Source of the DNA: Polyangium sp. y55x31
GTDB taxonomy: Bacteria > Myxococcota_A > Polyangia > Polyangiales > Polyangiaceae
NCBI RefSeq assembly: GCF_029946505.1
Contig: NZ_JARZHG010000046.1
Span: forward strand, 24,814-88,813
Direction: 5' to 3'
Length of the DNA stretch: 64,000 bases
Shown: positions 44,401 to 52,772 of the stretch, one piece after another
How positions within the stretch are numbered: position 1 is the stretch's first letter
Layout of the letters: every line of letters starts with the position of its first letter
The notes under the pieces: generated by a model
Seen by the model: only the letters and a program-made list of their open reading frames with translations
Database searches by the model: none
What the model was told of the DNA's origin: nothing
Position numbers and translations under genes: made by a program

Positions 44401-45067
44401 CTCTGGGACCCGTCGAGGGTGTCGTCTGCTGCCGACTTCACGGTCTTCACCACGCAGGGGGCGGACGGCTCGTCCGACCTCGAGCTCGTCGCGGATGCAA
44501 ACGGTATCAATCAAGTCCTTTACTTGCTCTGGCAATCCTGCACGCTGCGCGAGCTCGGCCAATCCAGCGCGATCCTGGACGCTCTGCCAGACACCATGCG
44601 CGCGTTGGCGTTCGACGTGACGGGCTTCGATCCGGGGTTACCTCCTACAGTCATGCGAGGCGAGACCACCGGCAACGGGCTTACGGTCGTACTCGGGGAC
44701 GTCGGTCTTGGGATCTGGGACCAGCAGCGCGTCGTTGGTCATGCGATCACGACGGTTGGCCTCGCTGACGGGCGAAGACCTCCAGCTCTCTGCGTCCTTC
44801 CAGCAGCTCGGCGTGAACTGCGTCGAGACGCTTTCGCCATCCCGGATGCGGTTCACGCCGTGCCTGTCCGACCTGCTCCCGGTGGTTCGCGAGACGCTCA
44901 AGGACAAACCGCTCGTGCGACGCTTTCCGGGCGGCGAGCTGCTTCGTCGGCTCCCCGATCTCACGTTCGCGGATCTGAAGCTCGAGCTGTCGAACCTGCG
45001 CGCGAGCACGTCGTCTGCGCCCGCCTCTCTCCGGGTCCGGGTCGACACGAAGATCAGCGCGCGCTGA
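44395..45067 (+). pseudogene. C-terminal fragment of an unknown protein, frameshifted
   Basis: One frame reads ARLWDPSRVSSAADFTVFTT, GINQVLYLLWQSCTLRELGQ and GNGLTVVLGDVGLGIWD; near 44720-44770 it becomes Arg-rich while the next frame takes over with LTGEDLQLSASFQQLGVNCV, DLLPVVRETLKDK and VRVDTKISAR, ending at 45067. The pieces look like one protein tail of about 220 residues, perhaps from a secreted or outer-membrane protein, joined abruptly to the HsdR remnant. No start codon context is convincing. I do not recognise the family. Confidence 0.5.
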
Positions 45068-45514
45068 GTGGATCGGAGAGCCTAGCCAATACGTTGCAAC
45101 TTCCACCAAGCCGAGCGGCCCTGTGACCGGATCGGCGGGAAGTCGCGGCCTGCGTGCATGGGGATCACGCGCTCTTCATTTGTCGGCGCGGGTGTGGTTT
45201 CGCCTCTGGGATAGTAGCCATCGAAAACGTAGGACCCGGTCGTATCGCACTTTTGCCCCGTGTAAAAACGGGCTCCAACCTGTGCCATGGGGTGTTTCTC
45301 CTTCCCTTTCAGGGGCTGGCAACCTGTGGCCGGTCTACGTCCATGCAAGGACTAATGAATACCACTTTGGTAGCATTGACGCGCCCTCGGATGTGATGGG
45401 TGGCAGGGCGAGGTACGAGCAGGCCCATTGACATCAACCCACGATTGTCCTCTCCTTTAAGGTTCCGCCGGGCGCGAGCGCGCCCAGCGACGTACCTACA
45501 CGTCGGGGTCAACG
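45068..45514 (+). other. Gap of about 450 bases; no supported gene
   Basis: Short open frames only, without protein-like sequence or ribosome sites. The stretch separates the decayed R-M region from the lipoprotein gene at 45515, whose promoter must be in the right half; no clear boxes were found. Confidence 0.35.
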
Positions 45515-47458
45515 ATGACGATCAGAAAGCACACCTCGTTCATCCTTGCAGCATTGGTCCTCTTGCCGCTCGGGTGCTCCGCGACCGGTTCGCGCAGCCG
45601 CCTCGAGCCCATCATCTCGGACAAGGCGCGCCCCCTGTCCGACGAGGAGGTGCGAACCGCGCTCGTCTTCGAGGACCGCCTCGAGTTCCCCCTGGAAAGC
45701 GAGAGCTGGCTCGACGAGGTCACCCCGGGTGACATCCTCGTTTCCGATCACGATGCGGGCTTCTTGCGCCTCGTCGAGTCCATCGAGAGCAAGACCGACG
45801 CGATCGTCGTTTACACCGCGGACGCGGCACTCACCGACATCGTCGAGCAGGGCGAGACCGAAACGACCGTCGAGTTCGCCGACCTCGAGCCCACGTCCGC
45901 GCACGGCTTCCCGGGACTCTCGCCTCAGGCGGCCGGGGACCTCCTCTCGTTCGACGAGAACCTGACCGGCGAGGTCATCGACCTCGGCGACGGCGTGACG
46001 GCGCGCATCACGAACGGCTTCGTGTCCTTCAAGCCGTCCTTCGATATCAAGCTCGCGATTCAAGATTGGAAGCCTGTCGAGTTTCGTGCGATCGCAAACG
46101 GGGCGTTTTCCTCCAACCTTCAGATGGAGATCGAGGGAGCGTGGGCCCTCAACACCACGAGGGAAAAGACGATCTGGAAGTCCAGCGCCTTCCGCGTGCC
46201 GTTGCCGCCCATCGGAGGTGTTCCCATCACGTGCACGGCGTCGCTCACCCTGAAGGCAGGTTTCACGCTCGATGCGGCCGGACAGATGCACGTCACGCTG
46301 GGCCAAACCTTCGATTTCGACGGCTCGATGGGCGTCCGTTACGAGCGGGGTTCGGGTTGGGAAAAGGTGCGATCGTTCAACCCGAACTGGACCCCCGAAG
46401 TCCCGCAAATGGGCGCTGACGTGCAGGTGCAGGCGACGGGATACCTCGTCGGAGCGCTGAACGTCGGGTTTTATGGCCTCACGAAGTGGTCGGGCACGGG
46501 CGGCGAGCTCGAGCTGTCCGCCAAGCCCTCGCTCCGCCTGAGCTACGCCTCCAGCGAGCCCGCGCCGGGATGGGGCCTCTACGGCGGACTGCAAGTCGAC
46601 GCCACGCCGTCCCTGAAGGTGCTCCATGCGTCGCTCGCCAGCACGACGCTGAACCTCTACAAGGACGAACGTTTGCTTCTCCCTGCTGCGGGCTCGAACG
46701 ACGCCGCGCCCATCGACACGGGGAACTGTGCGGACGGGCAGGAGGACGGGCTCGAGACGGCCGTCGATTGCGGCGGCACGTGCGCGGCGTGCAACATGGG
46801 CGACGGATGCGTCACGGATGACGACTGCGCGAGCGGGGCGTGTGTGAGCGGAGAGTGCACGTCGGCGAGCTGCGACAACGGGGTGCAGGACGCAGACGAG
46901 ACCGGCGTGGACTGTGGCGGTTCGTGCCCGGAGTGCTCGGGTGGAGCGTGCCAGGATGCCGCGGACTGCGTCGGCGCGAACTGCGTGGATGGTGTCTGCG
47001 AGGCGCCCCTCAACTGCTTCGACAACGTGCAGAACGGCGCAGAGACTGATGTGGACTGCGGCGGTCCCTGCGACCCGTGCTACGGCGACTCGCCGTGGAA
47101 CTGCTACGACGGCGAACTTTCGGGCGACGAGGAGGACGTGGACTGCGGAGGATCGTGCCCGTCTTGTGATGGCGGTGGGGGAGGAGGCGGCGGGGGCTCC
47201 TGTGATGGAACCGGAGACTGCAACAAGTGCGCCACGTGCGCAGATCAGGGAGCGTGTTCGGCACTGCTGGATACATGCCTCGCAAACCCGGACTGCGTTG
47301 GTCTTTCGGATTGCCTGTCCCCGTGCAGCGACCAGACGTGCGTGGATGATTGCTACAGTACGTATCCAGGCGGTGATAGTGACCTCTTCGCATACCAATC
47401 CTGCCTGATTTGCTCGGAGTGTTACGACGACTGCGGCGGCGCCGGACAATGCCAGTAG
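45515..47458 (+). CDS. Surface lipoprotein with Cys-rich DCGG repeats
   Basis: A 647-residue protein with a lipobox (LPLGC) ending the signal at about residue 21. Residues 30-400 form a beta-rich region. Between about 410 and 550 lie four to five Cys-rich repeats of the type NG-x-x-D-x-x-E-T-x-VDCGG-x-C-x-x-C, common in surface proteins of Sorangium-like myxobacteria, followed by a poly-Gly hinge and a final Cys-rich part (CNKCATCADQGACSALLDTC). The Cys-rich parts should be disulfide-bonded and outside the cell. Adhesion or matrix binding is plausible but unproven. It stands alone on its strand. Confidence 0.85.
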   Translation: MTIRKHTSFILAALVLLPLGCSATGSRSRLEPIISDKARPLSDEEVRTALVFEDRLEFPLESESWLDEVTPGDILVSDHDAGFLRLVESIESKTDAIVVYTADAALTDIVEQGETETTVEFADLEPTSAHGFPGLSPQAAGDLLSFDENLTGEVIDLGDGVTARITNGFVSFKPSFDIKLAIQDWKPVEFRAIANGAFSSNLQMEIEGAWALNTTREKTIWKSSAFRVPLPPIGGVPITCTASLTLKAGFTLDAAGQMHVTLGQTFDFDGSMGVRYERGSGWEKVRSFNPNWTPEVPQMGADVQVQATGYLVGALNVGFYGLTKWSGTGGELELSAKPSLRLSYASSEPAPGWGLYGGLQVDATPSLKVLHASLASTTLNLYKDERLLLPAAGSNDAAPIDTGNCADGQEDGLETAVDCGGTCAACNMGDGCVTDDDCASGACVSGECTSASCDNGVQDADETGVDCGGSCPECSGGACQDAADCVGANCVDGVCEAPLNCFDNVQNGAETDVDCGGPCDPCYGDSPWNCYDGELSGDEEDVDCGGSCPSCDGGGGGGGGGSCDGTGDCNKCATCADQGACSALLDTCLANPDCVGLSDCLSPCSDQTCVDDCYSTYPGGDSDLFAYQSCLICSECYDDCGGAGQCQ

Positions 47459-47755
47459 GCACGATGTTTCAAGAGGACCGTTGACCTCGTTCCGCGTCCT
47501 CTGCAGGGGCCGACGCTTTCCTGGTTGGTCGTCGTGGTCGCCCTCCTCCCGCGCCAAAAGATCGTACGCCCCTTCGTATAGGGCGCCCGGCACCCAGGGG
47601 ACGCCTGTGTCAGCGAGACTCGGGGGCGGGTCAACGGAGGACCGGGGGGCCGGATGGACATACGGACTTTTGTACGTCATGGGGCCCGCATTGGGCCTCG
47701 TGGCTGGGCGGTTCCCCGAACCGGCGGGCCCCTTGAGCTTCCCCTTCACGCAGGA

Positions 47756-47909
47756 GTCTTCCCCGCGCACGCGGGGGTGAACCGTACACCGCGATCGCTC
47801 AACAGATCCCCCTGGGCGTCTTCCCCGCGCACGCGGGGGTGAACCGATCAACGTGCACGGACGAGGCGCGCAAGTCGATCGTCTTCCCCGCGCAGCCGGG
47901 GGTGAACCG
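47756..47909 (+). CRISPR. Three-repeat type I-E-like CRISPR array without cas genes
   Basis: Three 29-base repeats (47756-47784, 47818-47846, 47881-47909) beginning GTCTTCCCCGCGCACGCGGG and ending GTGAACCG, the type I-E form with an internal palindrome. Two spacers, 33 bases (47785-47817) and 34 bases (47847-47880), separate them. The third repeat differs at two positions in the stem (AGCC for ACGC), as expected for the trailer end, so the leader should be on the left. That region (47459-47755) is not AT-rich and holds no gene. No cas gene is present in the window, so this is an orphan or relic array. Confidence 0.93.
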
Positions 47910-48082
47910 GCGATATGAGCTTCATCGTGGAGCATTCAAGGCAGCGGCAGTTCGGCTCTGCCTCGGGGATCGGAGCATCATGATCTCCTCCCCCACTTCC
48001 CGTGGACAAACCCAAAGGCGCGGAGATGATGGCGAGGCGGAAGCGGAGATCAGCGCGGACAGGTAAGGGCGGCCTTGACGAG

Positions 48083-48508
48083 TTACAGTGACCAACTTGT
48101 CGAAATGTAGCCAGTATAAGCCGGAATCTGGCCCGTCTTTTTGCTGGTGAGTTTTTTCTGCCCGTTGTATGTCGCAGCACCAGCCGCGATCCAATGGGTG
48201 GCCTTATACCCGAGAGCATACCCCTTGTAGAACTTACAAACGCCACCACTGCTCGTCGTGGTATAGTAACTCTTGCTGGTGTATCCGACGTTTGCCGATT
48301 CGTGGAATGAAACCTCGAGTTCGCAGAAGGATCCTGTAGGCGTATAGATCTTTATGTCTATCGTTCCCAGAGTGTCCAATCGATCTTGCGCCTCGGCCAC
48401 CTCTTCCTCTTCATCGACCGGATCTTCGTCCACCTCGGCAACACAACCCGTCGAGCAGAGTGCCGCTCCAAACACGACCGCAGCGAGCCAATTGTGCCTG
48501 ATTTCCAT
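48083..48508 (-). CDS. Small secreted lipoprotein
   Basis: A 141-residue protein with a signal and lipobox (LCSTGC), a very acidic linker (DEDPVDEEEEVAEAQ) and a small beta-rich domain with two Cys and many Tyr, Lys and Thr. An upstream AAAGGGTG serves as ribosome site. GC is much lower than in neighbours, suggesting transfer. The C-terminal domain (IKIYTPTGSFCELEVSFHES ...) was not assigned to a family. Confidence 0.75.
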   Translation of the reverse strand: MEIRHNWLAAVVFGAALCSTGCVAEVDEDPVDEEEEVAEAQDRLDTLGTIDIKIYTPTGSFCELEVSFHESANVGYTSKSYYTTTSSGGVCKFYKGYALGYKATHWIAAGAATYNGQKKLTSKKTGQIPAYTGYISTSWSL

Positions 48509-48533
48509 GCTATCACCCTTTCAACCACCACCT

Positions 48534-48960
48534 TTACCCTATGTTGGTCGTCCGCACAACCATGGAATCTTGGTGCTCTGCCGCAGTACCCGCGCTTGCC
48601 GACATTGTCGGCAACCGCCCGTACACCGCTGACGGTGTGGGGGGCATGGACGCGGACGCGCTCCAGCGCCGCGTCTCGTCCGTGGCGGGCAGCACGAACT
48701 CGTGGGTCAGGAGCAGCGACTGCACGAACTGCCGGCGGCGAGCGTCCCAGTCACGCGCGAAGCCGAAGCCGACGAAGCGACACGAGGCGTCCATGTCGAC
48801 GAAGAAGGGGTCCGTGAGGGATCCCTTCACGCGCTCCTCCGGCAGCGTCAGCTCCTGGGAGTGGGAGACGTCGCCGAGCGCGGCGCGGAGCCGATAACGC
48901 GTCGCCGAGAGCTGCTCGACAACCTCACGCTCAGCGAGCCCGGCTCCGCCCCTCGCCGCA
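48534..48960 (-). pseudogene. Coding fragment of an unknown gene
   Basis: One minus-strand frame is clearly protein-like in the middle: VVEQLSATRYRLRAALGDVS, TLPEERVKGSLTDPFFVDMD, CRFVGFGFARDWDARRRQF, LLLTHEFVLPATDE. It has no start with a ribosome site and trails into low-complexity sequence at both ends. I take it for an internal piece of a longer lost gene. The parent family was not recognised. Confidence 0.4.
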
Positions 48961-48977
48961 GTTGGCAGAGTAGTACA

Positions 48978-49415
48978 TCATCCCGGAAGTTCGTCGTGGT
49001 TCACGCGATCGGCATGAGCATCCTGCCGAAGGAACCGTGGAGGAGGTCGAGCAGCGGCTCCTGCTCGCGATGCTGATAGGGCGTGGGCTCCCTTCAGCAT
49101 CGTGGCTGCGTCACGGTGCTTCACGACCTCGCCGACCACCTTGCCCCTGTGCACCTCGAAGGCTCCGAGCAGCGCTCGCGTGCCGTGACGAACGTACTCG
49201 AACTCGCGCCGGAAGCTGGCATCCCGCGCGCGCGGGATCGGGGCTGTGCAGCCACGGACGACCCCGGTGCGGCCGCAGCCCTCGGGCCTGGAGCACCCGA
49301 TGGACCGAAGAACGGCTGACGAGAATGCCTGCGCGTGTATGCAGCTCCGTGGCAATCGCGTCGAGTGGCGCGCACGCTGTCGTCGCCGAAGGAAGGCGGG
49401 CTCGTCGCCGGTCGG
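48978..49415 (-). mobile_element. IS630-family transposase remnant
   Basis: Two overlapping frames hold transposase pieces. The first (ATELHTRAGILVSRSSVHRV, then LQARGLRPHR) is a helix-turn-helix of IS630 type; the second continues REFEYVRHGTRALLGAFEVH and GKVVGEVVKHRDAATML, the typical strand region before the DDE core. The acidic triad is not complete and the 5' and 3' ends are missing; no terminal inverted repeats were found. It ends against the last gene of the Mrp operon. Confidence 0.7.
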
Positions 49416-49748
49416 TCACTCCGTTTTCTTCGACGCAACGACGAAACGCCCGTACTCGTCCACGCGGACGGACGGACGCACCCCACGTCGGTAGGCAGCC
49501 CGCGCGAGGATGTGCGCTCCTACCGGGGCTGTCATCCCGACGAACAGCATCGCGAGCACCGCCTTCGTCACGGCGGCCTTGTCCCGCACCTCGAGCGCGA
49601 GCGCCGCAAGCAGGAACGCGAGCCCCAGCGTCGCTGCCTTGGTAGGAGCGTGGATACGGGCGTAAAAATCGCCCAATCGCAGCACCCCCAGCGAGGCCAG
49701 GAACATGAAAAAGACCCCGAGGACGACGGCGATGGCCTCAATCAGCAT
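49416..49748 (-). CDS. mrpG: Mrp Na+/H+ antiporter subunit G
   Basis: A 110-residue protein with three membrane segments and the MnhG/MrpG signature GVLRLGDFYARIHAPTKAATLG. It is the last gene of a complete mrpABCDEFG operon on the minus strand and overlaps mrpF by 11 bases. As the smallest membrane subunits, F and G stabilise the large proton/sodium-translocating assembly in the inner membrane. The C-terminal 20 residues (RVDEYGRFVVASKKTE) form a cytoplasmic tail. The IS630 remnant abuts its 3' end without damaging it. Confidence 0.95.
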   Translation of the reverse strand: MLIEAIAVVLGVFFMFLASLGVLRLGDFYARIHAPTKAATLGLAFLLAALALEVRDKAAVTKAVLAMLFVGMTAPVGAHILARAAYRRGVRPSVRVDEYGRFVVASKKTE

Positions 49749-50019
49749 GGGTTCTCTCCAGATACGCGGCCAGGGACATCGTCCCCAGAAAGCCCAGAAG
49801 GAGCACTACGAGCGCCGCGTCGATGAAGACGTCGGTGTCGAACAGGCTCGAGAGGAGCAGCAGCGCGCCCACGACGTTCAGCCCGAGGCAATCGAAGGCG
49901 AGCACGCGATCGAAATGCGAGGGGCCGCGGAGGATACGAGCGAAACAGAGCGCGATGCCGACTGCGAGGACGGCGAGCGCCGGGAGCAGCACGGCGAGCT
50001 TGAAGACGTCGTGGCTCAT
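49738..50019 (-). CDS. mrpF: Mrp Na+/H+ antiporter subunit F
   Basis: A 93-residue, three-segment membrane protein with the MrpF signature RILRGPSHFDRVLAFDCLGLN and DTDVFIDAALVVLLLGFLGT. Length is normal for the family. It overlaps mrpE by four bases and mrpG by 11, so synthesis is coupled. It is a required small subunit of the Mrp complex. Confidence 0.95.
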   Translation of the reverse strand: MSHDVFKLAVLLPALAVLAVGIALCFARILRGPSHFDRVLAFDCLGLNVVGALLLLSSLFDTDVFIDAALVVLLLGFLGTMSLAAYLERTHAD

Positions 50020-50513
50020 GCCGCCCCCTGGGGAGGTTGATGGCGCCCCCCGGCGCGGCGAATCATCCTTGCGAGCCGCCCGATGCGCCGGCGGACGCCG
50101 TCCGGATCACCTCCGTAAAGCGCATGCACGTAAATGGCGCTGCCGTCGTCCTCCGCGTCGACGGTGAGTGTCCCGGGCGTCAGCGAGACGAGGTTGGCGA
50201 GCAGCGCCGTCTCGACAGGCGACAGGTCCGAGACCTCGAAACGAACGAGCGCTGGCAGGAAGGCCGGGACAGGGCGAAGGATGTCGCGGGCGAGCGTGAG
50301 GTTACTTCGCACGAGATCAATGACGAAAAATGCGAACAGACGCACGACCCAGACGGCCGTCAGAAAATACACGTGGCTGCCGCGAAGGCGCTGGAGGAAT
50401 GTGATCGCGAGGAAGCCAATCCCGAATCCGACGGCCAGGCTGCGCAGCGAGAAGCTCGCCTGAATGAACATCCAGACGATGGCGAGCAGCAGGTTCAACG
50501 CGAGCGCGCTCAT
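50016..50513 (-). CDS. mrpE: Mrp Na+/H+ antiporter subunit E
   Basis: A 165-residue protein with an N-terminal pair of membrane segments and the soluble domain typical of MrpE, including SLTPGTLTVDAEDDGSAIYV near residues 108-128. Subunit E is important for assembly of the Mrp complex. It overlaps mrpD and mrpF by four bases on either side. The C-terminal Arg-rich tail is slightly longer than usual. Confidence 0.95.
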   Translation of the reverse strand: MSALALNLLLAIVWMFIQASFSLRSLAVGFGIGFLAITFLQRLRGSHVYFLTAVWVVRLFAFFVIDLVRSNLTLARDILRPVPAFLPALVRFEVSDLSPVETALLANLVSLTPGTLTVDAEDDGSAIYVHALYGGDPDGVRRRIGRLARMIRRAGGRHQPPQGAA

Positions 50514-52024
50514 GGTGCCTCCGCACGGGCATCATGGCTTTCGGCTGCGCGCACGGCCGTGACGTAGGGCGTGACGTCGAGGAGCTGGGTCGCCACACGC
50601 TCGAGGCGCGAGAAGATCGGCGCGGCGAGGAGCCCCGTCGCCACGGTCATCGCCGCGAGCGCCAGCGTCGCTCCGAGCATGCCGCGGTACCGACCGCGCG
50701 AAGGGTATCGCTGGCCCTCCGGTTCACCCCAGAAGACTGCATTCCAGATCTTCAACATGGACGCCAGCGTGAACAGACCCACGAGCAGTGAGATCCCCGT
50801 CGCAACGGGTGCGCCAGCCGCCAGACCGCCGGTCACGAGGAACCACTTTCCCCAGAAACCACTCAATGGCGGCATCCCGGCGAGCGACATCGCGGCGACG
50901 AAGAAGCCCGCCGCGAGCCACGGCTGGGTCCGCGCGAGCCCCCTCACGGCGTACAGCTTACCCGATCCGCCGATGCGCTCCGCGATCCCTCCCGCGAAGA
51001 TGAGGGCCGTTTTTGCGAGCATGTTGTGGATCGTGTGGAACAGCCCCGCGGCCAGCGCGAGCGGCGTAAACAGGGCGAGGCCAAAGATCATGTAGCCGAC
51101 CTGGCTCACGATATGGAACGAGAGGACCCCGCGGATCGTGCTCCGGCCGAGCGCACCGAGGACACCTACGAGCATGGTCGTGGCGGCGACGGCGACGAGC
51201 GCCGGCTGCAAAACGCCTGGCGCCGCTCCAGCGAAGAGCGGGACCGTGCGAAAGAGCGTATACACGCCCACCTTGGTGAGCAGCCCGGCGAAGAGGCCAT
51301 TCACGGTGACGGACGCTTCCGGATACGAATCGGGCAGCCACGCGAAGACGGGAAACAGAGCGGTCTTCACCATGAAGACCGTGAGTAAGAGCGCCGCAGC
51401 GCCCCAGAACACGTCCGGCAGGCCCGCGCTTTCGGCGCGCACGGCGAGCTCCGCCATGTTGACGGTGCCAGCCACGCCGTACATCGCGCCCACGGCCACG
51501 AGGAACAGCGCGCTCCCGACGAGATTGACGATGACGTAGGGTACGCCCATGCAAATCTGCCGGGCGCGCCCCCCCAGCGCGATCAGCGCGAACGACGCGA
51601 GGAGCATGATCTCGAAGAAGACGAAGAGATTGAAGAGGTCTCCCGTGAGGAGCGAACCCCCCACGCCGACCAGCAGGAATTGGTGCAGGGGGTAATAGTA
51701 CCGACGCTCGCGCTCTCGCAGCGAGCCCGCCGCGTAGAGGAGCGTGGTATACGAGACGAGCGCCACGAAAAATAGCATCGTGGCGGCGAGCGCGTCCGCA
51801 ACCCACACGATTCCGACGCGCGGGCTCCAGTTCCCGAGGGGCAGGACCAGGATCGCGCCGCTCGCCGTGCGCGCGCAGAGGAGCATCGCATTGGCGAGCA
51901 GCACGCCCCCGCTCACGAGCGAGGCCGCCTGCTGAAGCCGCGCCCGGCCTGTAAGCGTTAGCAGGAGCGCCGCCGTGACGAGAGGCAACGCGACCGGGAT
52001 CAGGACGAGCAGCGCAGCCATCAT
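50510..52024 (-). CDS. mrpD: Mrp Na+/H+ antiporter subunit D
   Basis: A 504-residue, about 14-segment membrane protein of the NuoM/NuoN-like antiporter family. Diagnostic stretches include GGSLLTGDLFNLFVFFEIML, with the conserved Glu of the ion path, the Lys-containing MVKTALFPVFAWLPDSYPEA and the HIVSQVGYM region. With MrpA it forms the ion-translocating modules related to complex I. It lies within the operon and overlaps mrpC and mrpE by four bases. Confidence 0.96.
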   Translation of the reverse strand: MMAALLVLIPVALPLVTAALLLTLTGRARLQQAASLVSGGVLLANAMLLCARTASGAILVLPLGNWSPRVGIVWVADALAATMLFFVALVSYTTLLYAAGSLRERERRYYYPLHQFLLVGVGGSLLTGDLFNLFVFFEIMLLASFALIALGGRARQICMGVPYVIVNLVGSALFLVAVGAMYGVAGTVNMAELAVRAESAGLPDVFWGAAALLLTVFMVKTALFPVFAWLPDSYPEASVTVNGLFAGLLTKVGVYTLFRTVPLFAGAAPGVLQPALVAVAATTMLVGVLGALGRSTIRGVLSFHIVSQVGYMIFGLALFTPLALAAGLFHTIHNMLAKTALIFAGGIAERIGGSGKLYAVRGLARTQPWLAAGFFVAAMSLAGMPPLSGFWGKWFLVTGGLAAGAPVATGISLLVGLFTLASMLKIWNAVFWGEPEGQRYPSRGRYRGMLGATLALAAMTVATGLLAAPIFSRLERVATQLLDVTPYVTAVRAAESHDARAEAP

Positions 52025-52359
52025 GTCTCGTCGTCTCCCTCGACGTCATCGCGCCCGGAGGCCTCGTGGAGCCGCGTGGAAAGGGCCACCAGGAACGCGG
52101 CCATTCCTAGGCCGATGACGATGGCTGTGAGGATGAAGGCCTGGGCCAGGGGATCGGCGAAGGGGCTCCCGCTCGCCCCCTCGCCGAGGAGCGGCGGCGC
52201 CGCTCGCGCAGGCAGCCCCGCGGCGGTGAGGACGAGAAGATTGACGCCGTTCGACAGGAGCAAAAAGCCGATCACCATCCGCTGCAGATTGCGAGAGAGC
52301 ATGAGGTAGAGCCCACATGCGACGAGGATACCGGCCAGGATCGCGGCGAGGGCAATCAT
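52021..52359 (-). CDS. mrpC: Mrp Na+/H+ antiporter subunit C
   Basis: The ATG at 52359 gives 112 residues; a longer open frame upstream only shadows mrpB. It is a NuoK-like protein with three membrane segments and the signature RNLQRMVIGFLLLSNGVNLL plus DPLAQAFILTAIVIGLGMAA. The start lies in a four-base overlap with the mrpB stop and the stop overlaps mrpD. Confidence 0.95.
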   Translation of the reverse strand: MIALAAILAGILVACGLYLMLSRNLQRMVIGFLLLSNGVNLLVLTAAGLPARAAPPLLGEGASGSPFADPLAQAFILTAIVIGLGMAAFLVALSTRLHEASGRDDVEGDDET

Positions 52360-52772
52360 CGCGGCTCCTCCTCGGCGAACGCGGCGAGCGCCGTGATCGT
52401 CGAGCCGACCACCACCAGAAACACGCCGACGTCGAACAGAAGTGTCGTGGAGAGGTGGAGCGCGCCATGGCCAGACCCGATGTCGAAATGAGAATGCGTG
52501 AGGAACGGTTTGCCAGCGGCGACGGCGACGAGCCCGGTCCCCGCGGCGACGAGGAGCCCGATCCAAACGGAGCGGAGGACGCGCGGCCTCCGCCTACGCT
52601 TGTGCGGGGCGACGTTCGCGAGCGCGTGGAGGATCACGGCGGCCGATGTGACGAGCCCGGCGACGAACCCACCGCCGGGCGCATCGTGGCCCCGGAGGAG
52701 CAGGTACACGGCGAAGAGGACGGCCACCGGGAGCACGCCCCTCGCCACCTGGCGCAGGAGAAACGAATTCAC
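52356..52772 (-). CDS. mrpB: Mrp Na+/H+ antiporter subunit B
   Basis: A 138-residue protein with four membrane segments and the MrpB signature LLRGHDAPGGGFVAGLVTSA, followed by DVGVFLVVVGSTITAL near the end. Length and motifs are normal. It overlaps mrpA and mrpC by four bases each. Confidence 0.95.
   Translation of the reverse strand: MNSFLLRQVARGVLPVAVLFAVYLLLRGHDAPGGGFVAGLVTSAAVILHALANVAPHKRRRRPRVLRSVWIGLLVAAGTGLVAVAAGKPFLTHSHFDIGSGHGALHLSTTLLFDVGVFLVVVGSTITALAAFAEEEPR

Noticed and set aside
45509..47935. An 808-codon open frame on the minus strand
   Set aside because: It is antisense to the Cys-rich lipoprotein and runs through the CRISPR repeats; the composition is Arg/Val/Ala and no family is recognisable.
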